A stretch of DNA of 64,000 bases from Eupeodes corollae (taxonomy: Eukaryota > Arthropoda > Insecta > Diptera > Syrphidae), in contig NC_079148.1 in the NCBI RefSeq assembly GCF_945859685.1, forward strand, positions 145,263,133 to 145,327,132, read 5' to 3'. Under the pieces are notes generated by a model, which did not search any database, had not been told where the DNA came from, and worked only from the letters and a program-made list of their open reading frames with translations. Shown here in pieces: positions 35,456-47,753 of the stretch. Position numbers and translations under genes: made by a program. Positions within the stretch are counted from its first letter, which is position 1. Each line of letters begins with the position of its first letter.

Positions 35456-36779
35456 TTTAAATGTAATTGTTGTAGTGTTTTTATTAGTTTTCTTTGTCTT
35501 ATAAAAATAATAAAAATTTTATTTAAAAATACACTTAATAAAATGTGAACAAAAAATGAAAATCAAAATTTAAAATGAGTATTTTATTTATATTTGTTGT
35601 CTTATTTGAAATCAATAAAAATAAATAAATCTTAGGGAAGGCTAGCTTTTAAGGATTTAAGCGAAATGACTTGAGCATAAGTTTGGTTCATGTCCAAGAT
35701 AAAACATTTGCAAAGCTTTTATATAATGTGAGCTTTTATCAAATGATATGACATGAAAAATTGTGGGGTAGAAATGTTTCAACTGCTAATTACTATGAGT
35801 CTTCAAATATTGTTTAAACTCTAGCACTAAAAACTAAAATTAGTTTAATGGATTTAAAAATAAACTTTTAAAAATTATATGCTTCAAGTAGTTAAATTAA
35901 CAGGAGATATCAAATTTGTTTTCCACTAAATATTTAGTGAACAATGAAGTGAGAACTTTTACAAGCACAACGTATTCATTAAACATTTGTTTTTAAATAT
36001 TTCAGTACATTCTCTGCTTTGTTTAATTAAATCAAATTAGGTCTAAGAATTCCGATAAAATTTCTAACCAAAGTTAAATTCAAATAAATTTTATTTTACA
36101 GCCTTTTTAAGGTTTAAAGTACGGCTGTATTTTACGGCAGTCATTCAAAGACAATGTCAGCAACAATATTTCAACAAAGTCAAAGTATAGCTTTTATACT
36201 TCAAAAATATGTTTTTAATTAACTACCACATATTTTAGAAAAATTACTTAATAAAATGGCCCTACTTTGAAAGAATTCTGAGACAGCTGAACGTTGGTAG
36301 AGAGCTTTATATTTCCGTCTTTCACACTCCCTAAAAAGTCTTATAACAAAAATAAATAAAATTATTTTAAAACTGTAGCTCTTTTGAAAAGTATAAATTA
36401 TACTTTGGTAATTGTTCACATAAAAGATTATTATATATTTTTCGTACAGTTGAGAGATTTAGAGAAATTTAAAAAGCTCCTATTGATTTGAATTTGGGGA
36501 ATGTTTTAAAATGAATCGAATAATTAACAGTGCAAGCAATTTTTTTGAGAACTTCAAAAGGTATCAAGATGAGTGCCTCTTGAAAAAAATATATTCAGTA
36601 GAAAATTGAAAGCTTTAAAATTCTGAAAACGAAATAATAAGCGTACCAAAGAGGAAAAGTTTACCGAAAAGGTTGTTAATGTTATGAAAACGTTAGGGTT
36701 TCGGATAATTTAAATAAAGAAGTGGATCATATATTCGTCCGACTTGTAGTTTTGGTTTTATTAGCAGATTATTAACTTC
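35456..36779. other. Intergenic DNA after LONRF
   Basis: AT-rich with no recognised gene or repeat. The 66-codon minus frame at 36219-36419 has no family resemblance. Confidence 0.55.
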
Positions 36780-37870
36780 GAAGAATGCTTACCTTCGTAA
36801 CCCAGAAAGAGGAAACGGAGGTATAATATCAACTCTGACCTGGACCTGATACACCTAGACTACGCAAACAATGTATGCTAGATAGTTCATAGGTTAAAAG
36901 ATCTCCCTCAAATAAAAACAAGGATGCAGAAATGGTGTGGCTTAAAATAAACACGGGAAAAACTAAGAACCTTCCAATCCTCTCTAATATAAACTGCTCA
37001 ACTTACTTACTTACTTCATCAGCCTGGCCAATAATTTCGACATCATTGTCACACCCGTAATCCAGTCCAGGTCTTATTCAACATGTTTCTCCATTATTTC
37101 CATTTGTTGGCTGACGTCATTCAGTTGGGCAACCCAAGGCTCCGGGCCTCCTAGTTTAAGCCATCCTTCCAACAGAGACATGGTCTTCCCTACTGTGTTC
37201 TATCATAAATCGGGTAGACTCTTCTTAGGTCATTTGTGCTACGTGCCCAGCCCACCGTAGTCTAAAAAGCTTTATCTTTGTTACTTTATCAGCTTACAAT
37301 AAACTTCGCTCATCAACCAGTATAAAAAAGGGAGAGTTTTCAGTATCTTGGAAGTATTGTCTCTATTGAAGACTGAACTAAATCTCATAGCTAGTCGTAT
37401 CGGAAAATCTAAGGCTGTGTTCGGTATGTTGTCCAATGTTTGGAGGAACAACTTTATTAGCCTTAAGCCCAAGCTACGACTCTTCCACTTAAACGTCGAA
37501 TCAGTACTGTTTTCAGTTTTCAGAAACTGAAAAATAACAGCTACTATTAACAGGAAACGTTAGCCCTTCAATAATAGAGGTCTACAAAAAATTGTACGTA
37601 TTTCTGGGATGTTTGTATATTCAATGGAGAAAGCGAAGAGACGAAGTCACAAATGGCAGTGGATTGGACGCACGCTTCAAAAAAGTAATGGAGAAAGAGA
37701 CATAACAGGCAATGCAGTAGAATTCCAACACTCAAAAAGGCAGAAGAGTCGGTAGACCCAAAAGCACGTGGAGAAGAATAGTCGAGGAGGAATCGTCAAG
37801 ATTGTGGAAGATATGGAGGGAGCTAAAACACATTGCTGAATACCGTAGACGATGATATTCCGTTAGAGAT
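36780..37870 (+). pseudogene. RTE-type LINE 3' fragment, interrupted by a second LINE
   Basis: The + strand carries the end of an RTE-like reverse transcriptase. The active-site region reads L-D-Y-A-N-N at 36861-36872 in place of Y-A-D-D, so both catalytic Asp are lost. After an interruption it resumes at about 37330 with F-Q-Y-L-G-S-I-V-S, then I-G-K-S-K-A-V-F-G-M-L-S-N-V-W-R-N-N. It ends with W-I-G-R-T-L-Q-K and G-R-P-K-S-T-W-R-R, the usual C-terminal signature of these elements. Several stops and frameshifts show it is dead. The open frame 37348-37530 is part of this element. Confidence 0.82.
36993..37290 (-). pseudogene. Second RTE-type LINE 3' end, inserted antisense
   Basis: On the minus strand this stretch reads I-K-L-F-R-L-R-W-A-G-H-V-A-Q-M-T and later T-R-R-P-G-A-L-G with stops. 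This is the degraded C-terminus of an RTE-like LINE, different from the one it sits in. Its 3' end, at the left, finishes in (GTAA)n (TTACTTACTTACTT on the + strand near 36997-37013). Short tandem repeats instead of poly(A) are typical of RTE elements. Its right boundary is uncertain. Confidence 0.75.
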
Positions 37871-39149
37871 CACCCACGAACTTTAGGGGTATGTGAAAAA
37901 TTTAAATTATATGATGTATTTGTATATACATCAGAAATCTTCAATTCAAAGATAAATCACTTGAAATTTTAAAAAATACTTTCGAAAGTAATGTTTCGAT
38001 TGAAAAAGTCAGATTATTAAGAAAAATATAAACCCATTGAAACCAAGTTAGAAGCCAGGTTCAATAATATGTAATAAAAAAAGGTTTGCCGTAGACAGTC
38101 CGAACAGTTTGCGATACCATATTCCTTTCAAGAAATGTTCTATAACGAATTCCCACTATTCTAAAATGTAAAATGTTTTGAATCACAAGATTGAGATTAC
38201 GTCTTTATTACCGTTTCGGAAGCTTTGTTTAGTAAAAACGTAGTTTATACTTACCAAATGTCTAAAAATTACAAGTGACAATAACCCAAAACAGCTGGGT
38301 TCTCAAAATGAATCTTTCTATGTTATTTAACTTTTGATAAATTGTATATTAATAACTTATGAAATCAGCAAATATGACTCTTCCAGATGTGTTTGGTAAA
38401 AATATTGGTAATTTTGATTTATTTTTATATTGAGTGTACTTATTTCATAAATTAGTTCTCTTTCATTCAGTTATCCGTCAGAAGGATCTGTAACAACAAC
38501 TCTTACAATTTTAGTAAAACCAGGTGTTTTCACCCCTTTAATTTATTTCCAATTTACTTTCTAATAATACTTTCTAAATAAACTAATTCCGCCCCTGAAA
38601 CAAAATTTTCGAAGCCCTTCTCGATGGACTGAATTTTCCTGATGGTGATATCAAAACCATACAAACAAATAAACAAAAAAAACAAAAACGATCTCTTTTT
38701 GACTTTTCCGTATGCCTAAGTTTATTGTATAATTTTCTCAACATACCGTTACATTCTTGTATCTCCTTTTGAAGACTTAAATGCATATATTTTGAAACAC
38801 AGTATATTTTATAATATCTTATCCATGCATTATCTGAATCATTCATTTGCCTGTTTACTATACTATTTTTGTAAACAGTCCCTGATGCATTTCGTCAGAA
38901 CTCACTACTCTCACATACCTTCCTTCATTTGAATAAAAAAGATAATTTAATCGAAGCTCGCTTATCGATGTTGTAATACCGCATACTAGTAGTAATAGCT
39001 TGCAATTTCAAATGCAGCACAAAATAAGAACTACATTTTTGAACGATAACAAAACAGACAGACATAATAGCAGCTAAGTAAAAACCCTCACTCGAACAAC
39101 CCCTGAAACAAAAATAAAGCAATTATAGTAAGAGCCCAGGGTTGCCATG
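37871..39149. other. Non-coding DNA, nothing recognised
   Basis: AT-rich sequence. The minus frames at 38583-38846 and 38925-39122 are short and show no motif. Confidence 0.55.
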
Positions 39150-40250
39150 TCTGGAAGTATGTTGGTAGCCCAATTTGGAAATATGTGTAGCCCCTCAATC
39201 AAAGCAGATAAGTAGCCCAAATATTAACTCAATTTCAGCACACTCAAAAATCTGTTACAAATACTTGTAGCTCAAAATTGGAATAAAAAAAAGTAGCCCA
39301 ATTTCACTTGATCGATTCATTGAAAGATAAATGTCTCCACTTCAGCGTTGCTGACGTATAACGTCAATAGTTTCATATAAAAAAGTCTCCTGTTAATTAT
39401 TTATTTATTTGTGCGAGGATAAAAATAGTCCAGTTTTCGAGAAATAGCTCAATGTGACAATCTTGTTTAATCGATTTTTCTATTTTGTTTGACAACAGTT
39501 TTACTTCAGTGTTGCTGGAGGAGCAAAATTTGATGTTTTGATAAAAAAAATAGCCTAATCTTAGAAGCTTGTTAGTGATTACAACTTTAACGGAGAGACT
39601 TAAATTCGATTTGGGCCCAATAACGAGTGAGCTGCCATACTGCATATTATAGACAAGATTCAAGTAAGATTTGAGCTCTTTATAGCAACATTGTGACTTA
39701 ACGGTCGTATTTTAATTTCTTTGTTGTTAATCTCGGAATTCTGATGAACAGACCAATCTAGGAAGCCTGTTTGATACTGCACCTTGTAGTGAGAGATTCA
39801 AATCAGATTTGGGCTAATTATAGCCCAATTATTATTGGACTGTCATATTAAATTTGCTGTAGGTAATTTTTAGATGGCCCAGTTTCCAAAATAAAAATAG
39901 CCCAATCTGGCAAGCCTGTAAGAGAAGACAAGCTTAAGGTGGAAGATACAAGTTAGGGCTATTTTTAGAAAAATTGTGATTTACCTGTCATATTCCAAAT
40001 TTTTTGCCGTTAATTTTGGAAAAGATAGCTTGAAACCGCCCATCCGGGATACATGTTAGAGTCTGTAGTTTATACTTAAAGATATAAATTAGATTTGGGC
40101 TATTTTGTAGCTCAATTATGTTTGGACTGTCATACTCAATTTTCTGTCGGTAATTTTTAGATAGCATAGTTTTCAACAAAATAGCCCAATCTGGCAAGCC
40201 TGTTAAGAGACTGCAGCTTATAAATACTGAGAGATACAAGCTTTTTTGCA
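39150..40250. repeat. Diverged satellite, period about 142 bp
   Basis: Segments such as TAGCCCAATCTGGCAAGCCT, TTTGGGCTAWTTWTAGC and GGACTGTCATAYT recur in the same order. Successive GGGCTA marks lie near 39812, 39955 and 40097, giving about 142 bases. Five or six units can be followed from about 39400, with looser similarity from 39150. The minus-strand open frames at 39397-39663 and 39988-40239 lie inside the repeat and are not genes. Confidence 0.7.
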
Positions 40251-43200
40251 GGCTATCTAAAGCTTTCTCTAGAATCTAGAACTGCATACATTTTTCGTAA
40301 TTTAATGTAGATTCTCCGTAAGCTTGCAAACGGGTTTTTGTTGTGAATGTCAACGGTTAGAAACTTTTCCATTTCACCGATGCAAGTTATATTGAATATA
40401 GAGCTGCGTCGGAGAGCAAGTGCATGCTGCGCGTTGTTCTTGGTTCTTAGAGCACGGCACGGCAAGGCACAGAACGCTCGGGCCGGCATGACAAGCTTTA
40501 GAGTCTTCTCGCATAACTGTGTATGCAAAACGATGTAGTTTTCGCACACACCATGATAAAAAAAAGAATATCAACGGTAATATTGGTGTATTGTAAACTT
40601 GTTGTATATTTTCACAAGTTTGTTGTCTTTTTGCGACATCAAAGCTTAGAATGCAGCACAGCATGCACTTAGTTCGGTTTAAGGAAGGCTCGGATTGCCC
40701 GCGGAGCTTCGATTTGTCTGCCGGACCTTAGACGCTAGAATTTTTTTTTATTTTCTGTTTTTTATAACGGTTGTAATTTTAGTTTTTAAAATATAGTGGA
40801 ATATCTTGAGATTTTAAAATTTTGTATAAGTTAATTACAATAGATTTATAAAGCTTGACTAATGAAAGCAAGAGTTTAAGTTTGACACCCCCAACTTTTG
40901 GCGCAAGCAAATAATAGTTAACAACAAAAGTATAACTAATTTATTTATACTTAAATAGATTTGTTTAATTTCATTAAGCTCTCGAGAGTAAAATACGGAA
41001 AAAATCACTTAAGAAAAATTACCTTCGGTGGTGGCGCGCGGTGGCGTTAAAGTTCCTATATATGCACTTTAACTTCTTCAAGTTATAAAGTTTTTTATTT
41101 TTATTTTGAAAAAAAAAGAAAAAGTTTATTTATATTGCTATTCCAGACGTTGTTTCTAATTATCTAATAGAAAGAAAATAACATGTAATGTAAATAGAAG
41201 CTATTTGATAATAATAAGACTTAGTGTGTGTTGGTGTGTCTGCCGTTTATGTATACGTACTTGTGACTATTTATTTTTGTTTTAATATATGCAATTAATC
41301 ATTGCAAATTAAACAATAAATAAATAAATATATATGTACCTTTGTGTGGAAATGGAAATGCAAAAAGGAAAACAAACAACAACAAATTAAATCTAAAGAA
41401 AATTTTTAAGTTGTTAAACAAGTAAACGAGTATTTAAGACATAGTCTTAGTAAAGCTGACTTTGGTATTTTATAATCAGCTTTTTTTTTGTATGTGAACT
41501 TGAAGTGTGTTCGCATGACCTTTGACACATCATCAGTAATACATAGTGATATGTACGAGTACTTATTTAAGTATGTACTGTGAACATATACGTACCAATT
41601 TCTATAAATACTTTTCAAATCTATGTACCTACACAATATTTGCATCAGATTTAATTTAAAGATGAATAGTGAATTAAGTATTGATTAAAGTTTATTTGTT
41701 TATATTTCCTTGTAACGTGGCAGTTTTATTATGAAATCCGTCATTTTCGTTATGAAATCCATAATTTTTTTTGTATAGTGCATATTAGTATTAATTTGAT
41801 ATAAGGAAATAAATAAATTAAGAGATTAATTGATAGACATAATTTTTGGGAAGATAACTAAATCAGAAGAAAGTTCCTCCAGTTTCTTAAAAACAATACA
41901 AAAAAATAAATACGAGCACAATAACACTCAAAATCCCGCCAAAAGTTTCAAAGTGTCCTCTTCACTCATTTATTCCAAAAAAAATTAATTAACACTTTTG
42001 GCCTGTGGATTATTGACCCTACGTCTAAATATTGAATACATTATTTTTAACTTCAATAAACGGTTATTGTACAGGTCTCGGGGAACATAAGGGGTTCTGC
42101 TAAAAAACAGACCACCCTAGCTAGTACGTTTTTGAGAGGTCATTAATTTCAAACTTAGAACTTACTTGACTATCTTTTACCTTCAGTTGATCGTACGAAA
42201 AAAATTCTGACAGCAAAAAAGTCCTTACACAAGGTAGAAGCATTTCAAAACAAAAAGTTCTTTTTCATTTTCAAAAAGGACAAAGAATTCTGTAATACTA
42301 AACTTTAAATGAAATTGTTCAGTAAATAAATAAATAAAAAAGAGTTGTGAAATTATGAAGCTTTTAGCTGAATAAAAAAAAACCATAATCAGCTGACACT
42401 TTGACATGATTAAAATTTACTCAATTGTAAACAATATTTTTTTCTTAGCTAACTTTGCAGTAACAAATTACATATATTGAAAGACAATATGTTGCCCAAT
42501 TTTGACAATTTTTAATTTTTGAATTTGTGGGTGTTTCAAGGCCCCTAGAATCTAAATACATTAAAAGATTTGTGTTTGAAAATATCGAGTTCCAACTAAT
42601 TTTATTTATTGATAATAAAAAGTGGAAAATGTATCAACAGCCGTGTTTTGTTGGAAAATCTATCAATAGTATAGTAGGATTTTACACGAATAACAAAAAC
42701 AATATACGCAGTATGAATACGACCGATACAAGTTAAAGTAAAATCTTACTACGGATGTGTTTTTGACATTTATACCAGTCTCCAATGGATCTTATGTGGT
42801 TTCGTTCTCAAATATTGGGACAATTGATATTGCATTTGTATCTCGTTGGCTGTGTTCGTTGAGTAGTTGTGCATTTGAAATCATGTGTTTTCCATTGGGG
42901 AAATAATCAATCTTTTAGTGTTGAAATTATTTAGGTTTGTTAATGAAAATGGACTTACTAGGCAACAATAGAAAAGATAATTAAGTATTGCTATGTTTCC
43001 AACAAAGGTCTATCTCAGTTTAGATTAAATAAATCTTTTTGGTGTTTCCACCGCACAAGAATCAGATATTTCGATTCGTGTTAAACAATGAAGAACTGAA
43101 TAGTTCAGCAACCTATAAGAAAACGCTATCTACTCCATGTGTATTTTTTTTTATTTCATTAAAACAAAACTATTTTTTTTGTACACAAACATGCAAATAA

Positions 43201-43642
43201 ACAGACCATAATGCATTGTCTGTAAAACCAACTCCTCCACACAGGTTTTTTTCACATATTTTGAATCGACTCCAATCCCCGACCGGAATTGAATCAAATC
43301 AAACTCATTTCAACTCGATTCAGATATATAAAGAATTGAGCCGAGCTTCAAGCTTGCTTCAATACCACATGTTAATGTAGTAGTCTACGAACAAATCCCA
43401 TTCTGGAAGTTTTTATTTCATGTCAAGCTGCAGTTGTTAAATGAACTTTTTTTATAGAATCTCAATTTCCAGATGCTTTCTTAACATTTATTATTGAAAA
43501 TTGTCCATTTTATTAGTTTTAGTTAGTTTTTTTTACTGAAGATAATTTTAACTTTTGATTTTCACAAAACTTTCTTCTATTTGTGCGTTTTTTTTATTAT
43601 TATTCTGACAGATTTTCTTTCAGTTGTACCAATTTTTAAATG
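40251..43642. other. Non-coding DNA, nothing recognised
   Basis: A small GC-rich patch (about 40405-40490, CGGCACGGCAAGGCACAGAA) produces overlapping open frames on both strands, a sign of composition rather than coding. Another GC patch lies at 41024-41046. The rest is AT-rich. Confidence 0.55.
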
Positions 43643-44915
43643 CAAAAAGAGGTTAGGATGCGACCCACAATGATAACTTCCCATCCCGTCTGACGATTTG
43701 TCTTGCTTAAAAGTCTGTCTATATGTACTCGTACCAATTTTTTACCAAATTTGCGTACTATTTTTTGTAGGTTTTATTTTTTATGAAAAAAAGGGACTGT
43801 TAGATTTTTATATAAAAATTACTGAATATTGAAAACAATATTTTATGTGAAATAAAATAAGTTTGAAGCCAATATTTTAAATTTTTGAAAAGCTATTTGA
43901 GCCGAAAGTAAATTTTTACCAAGTTTTAGTATTGTTTTTTTTAGAGTTTTATTTTTTGTAAAAAAAAACTGTCAATTCGAATGTTTTAAAAATTTTACCA
44001 AATGTTGAAAACAATATTTCTTATAAGATAAAATTAGTTTGAAGCCAATATTTAAAATTTTTGAAAAGATATTTGAGTCGAAAATCATTTTTTACCAACT
44101 TTTGTTAATTTTTTTTCGGTTTTTAATTTTTTGAAAAAAAAAACTGTCAACTCGATTTTTTTCAAAATTTTTCAAAATGTTGAAAACAATATTTCTTATA
44201 AAATAAAATAAGCTTAAAGCCTAAATTTCAAGTTTTTGAAAAGATATTTGAATCGATATTCAATTTTTACGAACTTTGAGTAATGTTTTTTTTTTTAGAT
44301 TTTTATTTTTTATAAAAAAAAAAACTGTCAATTAGATTTTTCTCAAAATTTATCAAATGTCAAAAACATTATTCTTCGTTGCTCAAAATTGTTTTAGAGA
44401 TGAAATCATATTTCAGTCGCAAAATTTTGGAGGTGACAAATGTTTTTTTTGTTCAGTTTTATTGATTTATAAAAAAAAAACCGTTACATTGATTTTTTCC
44501 AAAAAATATACTTCTTTGGTATCACGTTACAATATATTATATAAAATTTAATTCAAGTCTCTAGCATTTTTGGTTCGTAAGATATTTAGGGTTAACCAAA
44601 ACTTTCACCTTTTTTCAAAAATGCTTAAAAAGCCACCCACGCATTTTTCTTGAGAGCCCTTTCTGTATCTTTCTGCATTATTATCTGTATAACAAAATTT
44701 ATTTGAAGTTGATATCTCTTCTGGTTCTTGAGCTATGGACGACTAAAAAAACGTCGCGAACGTACGGACGTACGGACGTACGAACGTACGTACACACGCA
44801 CGCACAGACATCTTTCTAAAAATCTTTTAATACGACTCTAGGGACCTTGAAACGTCGAGAAATGTCAAAATTTTCAATTTGACAAATCGGACCCATTACA
44901 ATAACTTCCTGTGGC
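43643..44915 (+). mobile_element. Tandem-repeat-bearing element, copy B
   Basis: Same layout as the copy at 22691, without the SINE. Repeat-unit markers (the ACTGTCA of each unit) fall near 43804, 43969, 44143, 44324 and 44481, so the period is about 157-181 bases. The ACGTACGG tract at about 44758-44792 has one more unit than copy A. The open frame at 44357-44551 lies in the repeats and is not a gene. Confidence 0.78.
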
Positions 44916-47576
44916 TACCGCCGATGAAATTTCTTGCGAATTGTCTACTATACCATTTATAGAATGCCAAAAAAACACGAATAATAACTTAAATTACTTT
45001 GTTTACTTTACATTGTGACACCAAACCAAATATTTATGAATTTCAAACAAATAAATTTTATACATTTTATGAAACGAAAAGTAAAGTCTAGCATCTGGCA
45101 TAAAATCTGAAATATAAGATTGACTTAATTATATTGAGAACAAGGAAAGCTATTAACTTTAAACTTATCACATCTTGTGGAAAATATTTATGTTAAAGTT
45201 TTGTGAAGTGTTTGTTGTTGCATAAATACCAAACAAAATATTTATTTGATTCAAATCCTCGAATAGCTAAACAGAAACAAAAATGTTTATACTTTTAAGT
45301 TCTTTAAATGACAATTTAACTTATAACAAAAAATATTTCCAATTTTTTAAGAATACAAATAGGAAAATATCAGTAAGGGTCACAGCATCTTTTTATTTCT
45401 TCATGCTATGACCACGTTACCAAAAATTTAACAAACAGCTACTTTTATGTAACTTGATGTTTTTACCATTTTGCTTAACAATGGTTGACGAACTCCCGAA
45501 ATATCATACTTTTATATTGTGTGTACGAGAATATATAAAACAAAGTCTTGATATTTTAAGAAAATTGGTAAGATTTTTAGTTAATTCTTATTTAAATTTC
45601 ACTGATTGTCTAACTTAAATTTTTAAACAACTGAGAAGTCGGAAAACGTATTCCAATAGTCTTAAAAACAAATTGTAGTGAACAAAAAAAAAACAAATAT
45701 AAATACGAGTTGGTTATTATAAACTCAATCATGAAAATTAAAATTGAAATTAATTTTTAGCAGTTTTTGAACCTTTGTTCAAAAATCCGTTTAAGAACTT
45801 TCTCAATACTTTTTTTTCAATGGACTTTAACAAATATATGTATACTAATTAAAGTATTCCTAACAGTAAAATATTTTTTTACCACAAAAATGAAATTTTT
45901 GAGTCAATTCTTGACAATTCTGGACAAACATTTAAGAACTTCTGCGATTATTGCCTAAAAGAATATCGATCTGTCATTTAACATATGAATACTTAGAACA
46001 TAATGGGGCTAGAATGCATTTCTTCCAAATGATATGGCTCGTATCATCTTTGTCATACTTCTGAGGGCCTCATCATTTTTAGTTATAATATTGACCAAGG
46101 TCTGTCTAGGTGCAATGCAAACTAAATTTGCAAATGAATTAGCTACAGTCGATTTATCATAGCTTTGACTGGAATTATCACCATGTTTGTTACGGATATA
46201 AGTAGGCAAGCTTGGTGTAGTCTTTGTTCTACTCCCTGAGATCTATCTTTAGATGTGCCTCACGCGAATTACTTTGCATTTTTGCCACAAAATTCATTTT
46301 AAGGTAGTTCAAAATATCACTAAAAGGCTTTTAGAAGTTGAGTTCGCCAGACTTTAAGCCTACTTAGGGGCACTTATAGCTGTCATTGGTATTTATTATT
46401 GAACATTTGTATTCGAGTTTTCAAAACGATTTGCAGCTAATGAATTGTAGAATTGTTTACAAAAAAAGATACTCAATTTAATATTTTTATTTTTTTCATA
46501 ATAAAATCTTTTACAATAACCAACTGATTTTTAACTTCATAATACGGAACAAAATAATTCCACTGAAAGTGATCCATTTTCTTTGTATTCCCACCTGTTA
46601 GTTGAACTTTTAATAACCAACTCAAACCTTAAATGCTTGATTCAATTTTTTTTCTATGACGAAAATTTTCAATGATAACTAACCAGGCAAATAATTCTAA
46701 TCATTGGTTTCAATGATTAAAACCAATTAAATATAACCATAACCAGCCAGCTTAAGCAAGGGGATAATTTCTTCCTCCAATCCTTCTAAGTAATGTGATT
46801 TCTTAGAATACTTCTTCTCCGTTTCTTTGATTTCATGGGTTTCGTTGTAACAAGTTTTGTGAATTCGTTCAATTTACAAAATTCTGACTGATACATCTTT
46901 CTTTAATGTCGTTTTCGATTTTTCACTTTTTAGTTATTATTATTTTGATTACATACATATTTGGAGTGCATACTCCATTTTCGAATTAAGGAACTGAAAT
47001 ATTTTTCAATAAGATCGCTTCCAGAATCAACAAATATCTCTCATAAAATTCGAAACATCAAGATAAAGGGGAAGTCATCTAATCTATGCACCAATATAAG
47101 TGTAAAAGCTTTAGGTGTTTTTATGGTTAAGGAACTATGCTGCCTTTGACGTAAGCTTGTATTTTTCCATTGCTTTGGAATTGAGTGAAAAGATTTTCAA
47201 AAACAAGTTTAAAATCTTCAATATCCAAACAAGTGAAGACCATTATTTTATAAAAAAATTGCAATCGAAATTCATATACAAATATATTTTTAGCAATTAA
47301 TTAAACATAAGCACTTACATTATTTTTCATCATTGACGTAATTGACCTATCAATTTTCATAAACATTTATCATAGGTTTAAAAACAATATCAGAAATTCC
47401 TGAGTATGCTTCGTTACGTAACAATTAAAACCAAAACCGAACCATATGTGTCGCATGTTTCTTTAATTTACGGAAATCCAATCTGGTCGCATCTGTTAAA
47501 TATTTTTGCGGTCAAAGAACGACTTACCGCGGCTGAAAGTAATACGCCCTCTTCCAATCACTAGTTCGGCGTCCAG
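44916..47576. other. Intergenic DNA, one dispersed repeat
   Basis: Apart from the repeat at 46620 nothing is recognised. The minus frame at 46009-46209 (66 codons) has normal-looking composition but no start context, splice support or family match. Confidence 0.5.
46620..46745 (+). repeat. Dispersed repeat, copy 1
   Basis: ATTCAATTTTTTTTC, AAATTTTCAATGATAACTA and TCATTGGTTTCAATGATT occur here. They recur in reverse complement and the same order at 58640-58760. The copies are diverged and unclassified. Confidence 0.5.
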
Positions 47577-47753
47577 TTCAGCGTTCGCCGTTTGCCGTCA
47601 GCGCATAACACGATAAACTTCTTACCTTTCAAGCAGCGCACATTAACACTCTATTTGTTCGCTTATGTCGTCAACATCACTTCACTACATTAGTCTCGCA
47701 GTCGTAGTTCGCCACAACGACCGGCATCCAACTTTTATAAACTTGGGGTAAAG
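47577..47753 (+). promoter_or_regulatory. Candidate promoter and non-coding first exon
   Basis: The block is clearly less AT-rich than its surroundings and begins with an initiator-like CAGTTCAGCGTTCGCCG. It runs without ATG-led coding potential to a good donor, AAAG|GTAAGC, whose GT is at 47754. This is the usual look of a fly 5' UTR exon on the + strand. It could belong to an alternative start of the gene whose coding exon appears at 62812. No TATA or clear downstream element was seen. Confidence 0.33.

Noticed and set aside
40347..40664. Overlapping open frames on both strands near a GC-rich patch
   Set aside because: Frames on both strands of one short GC-rich patch reflect composition, and none has a motif.
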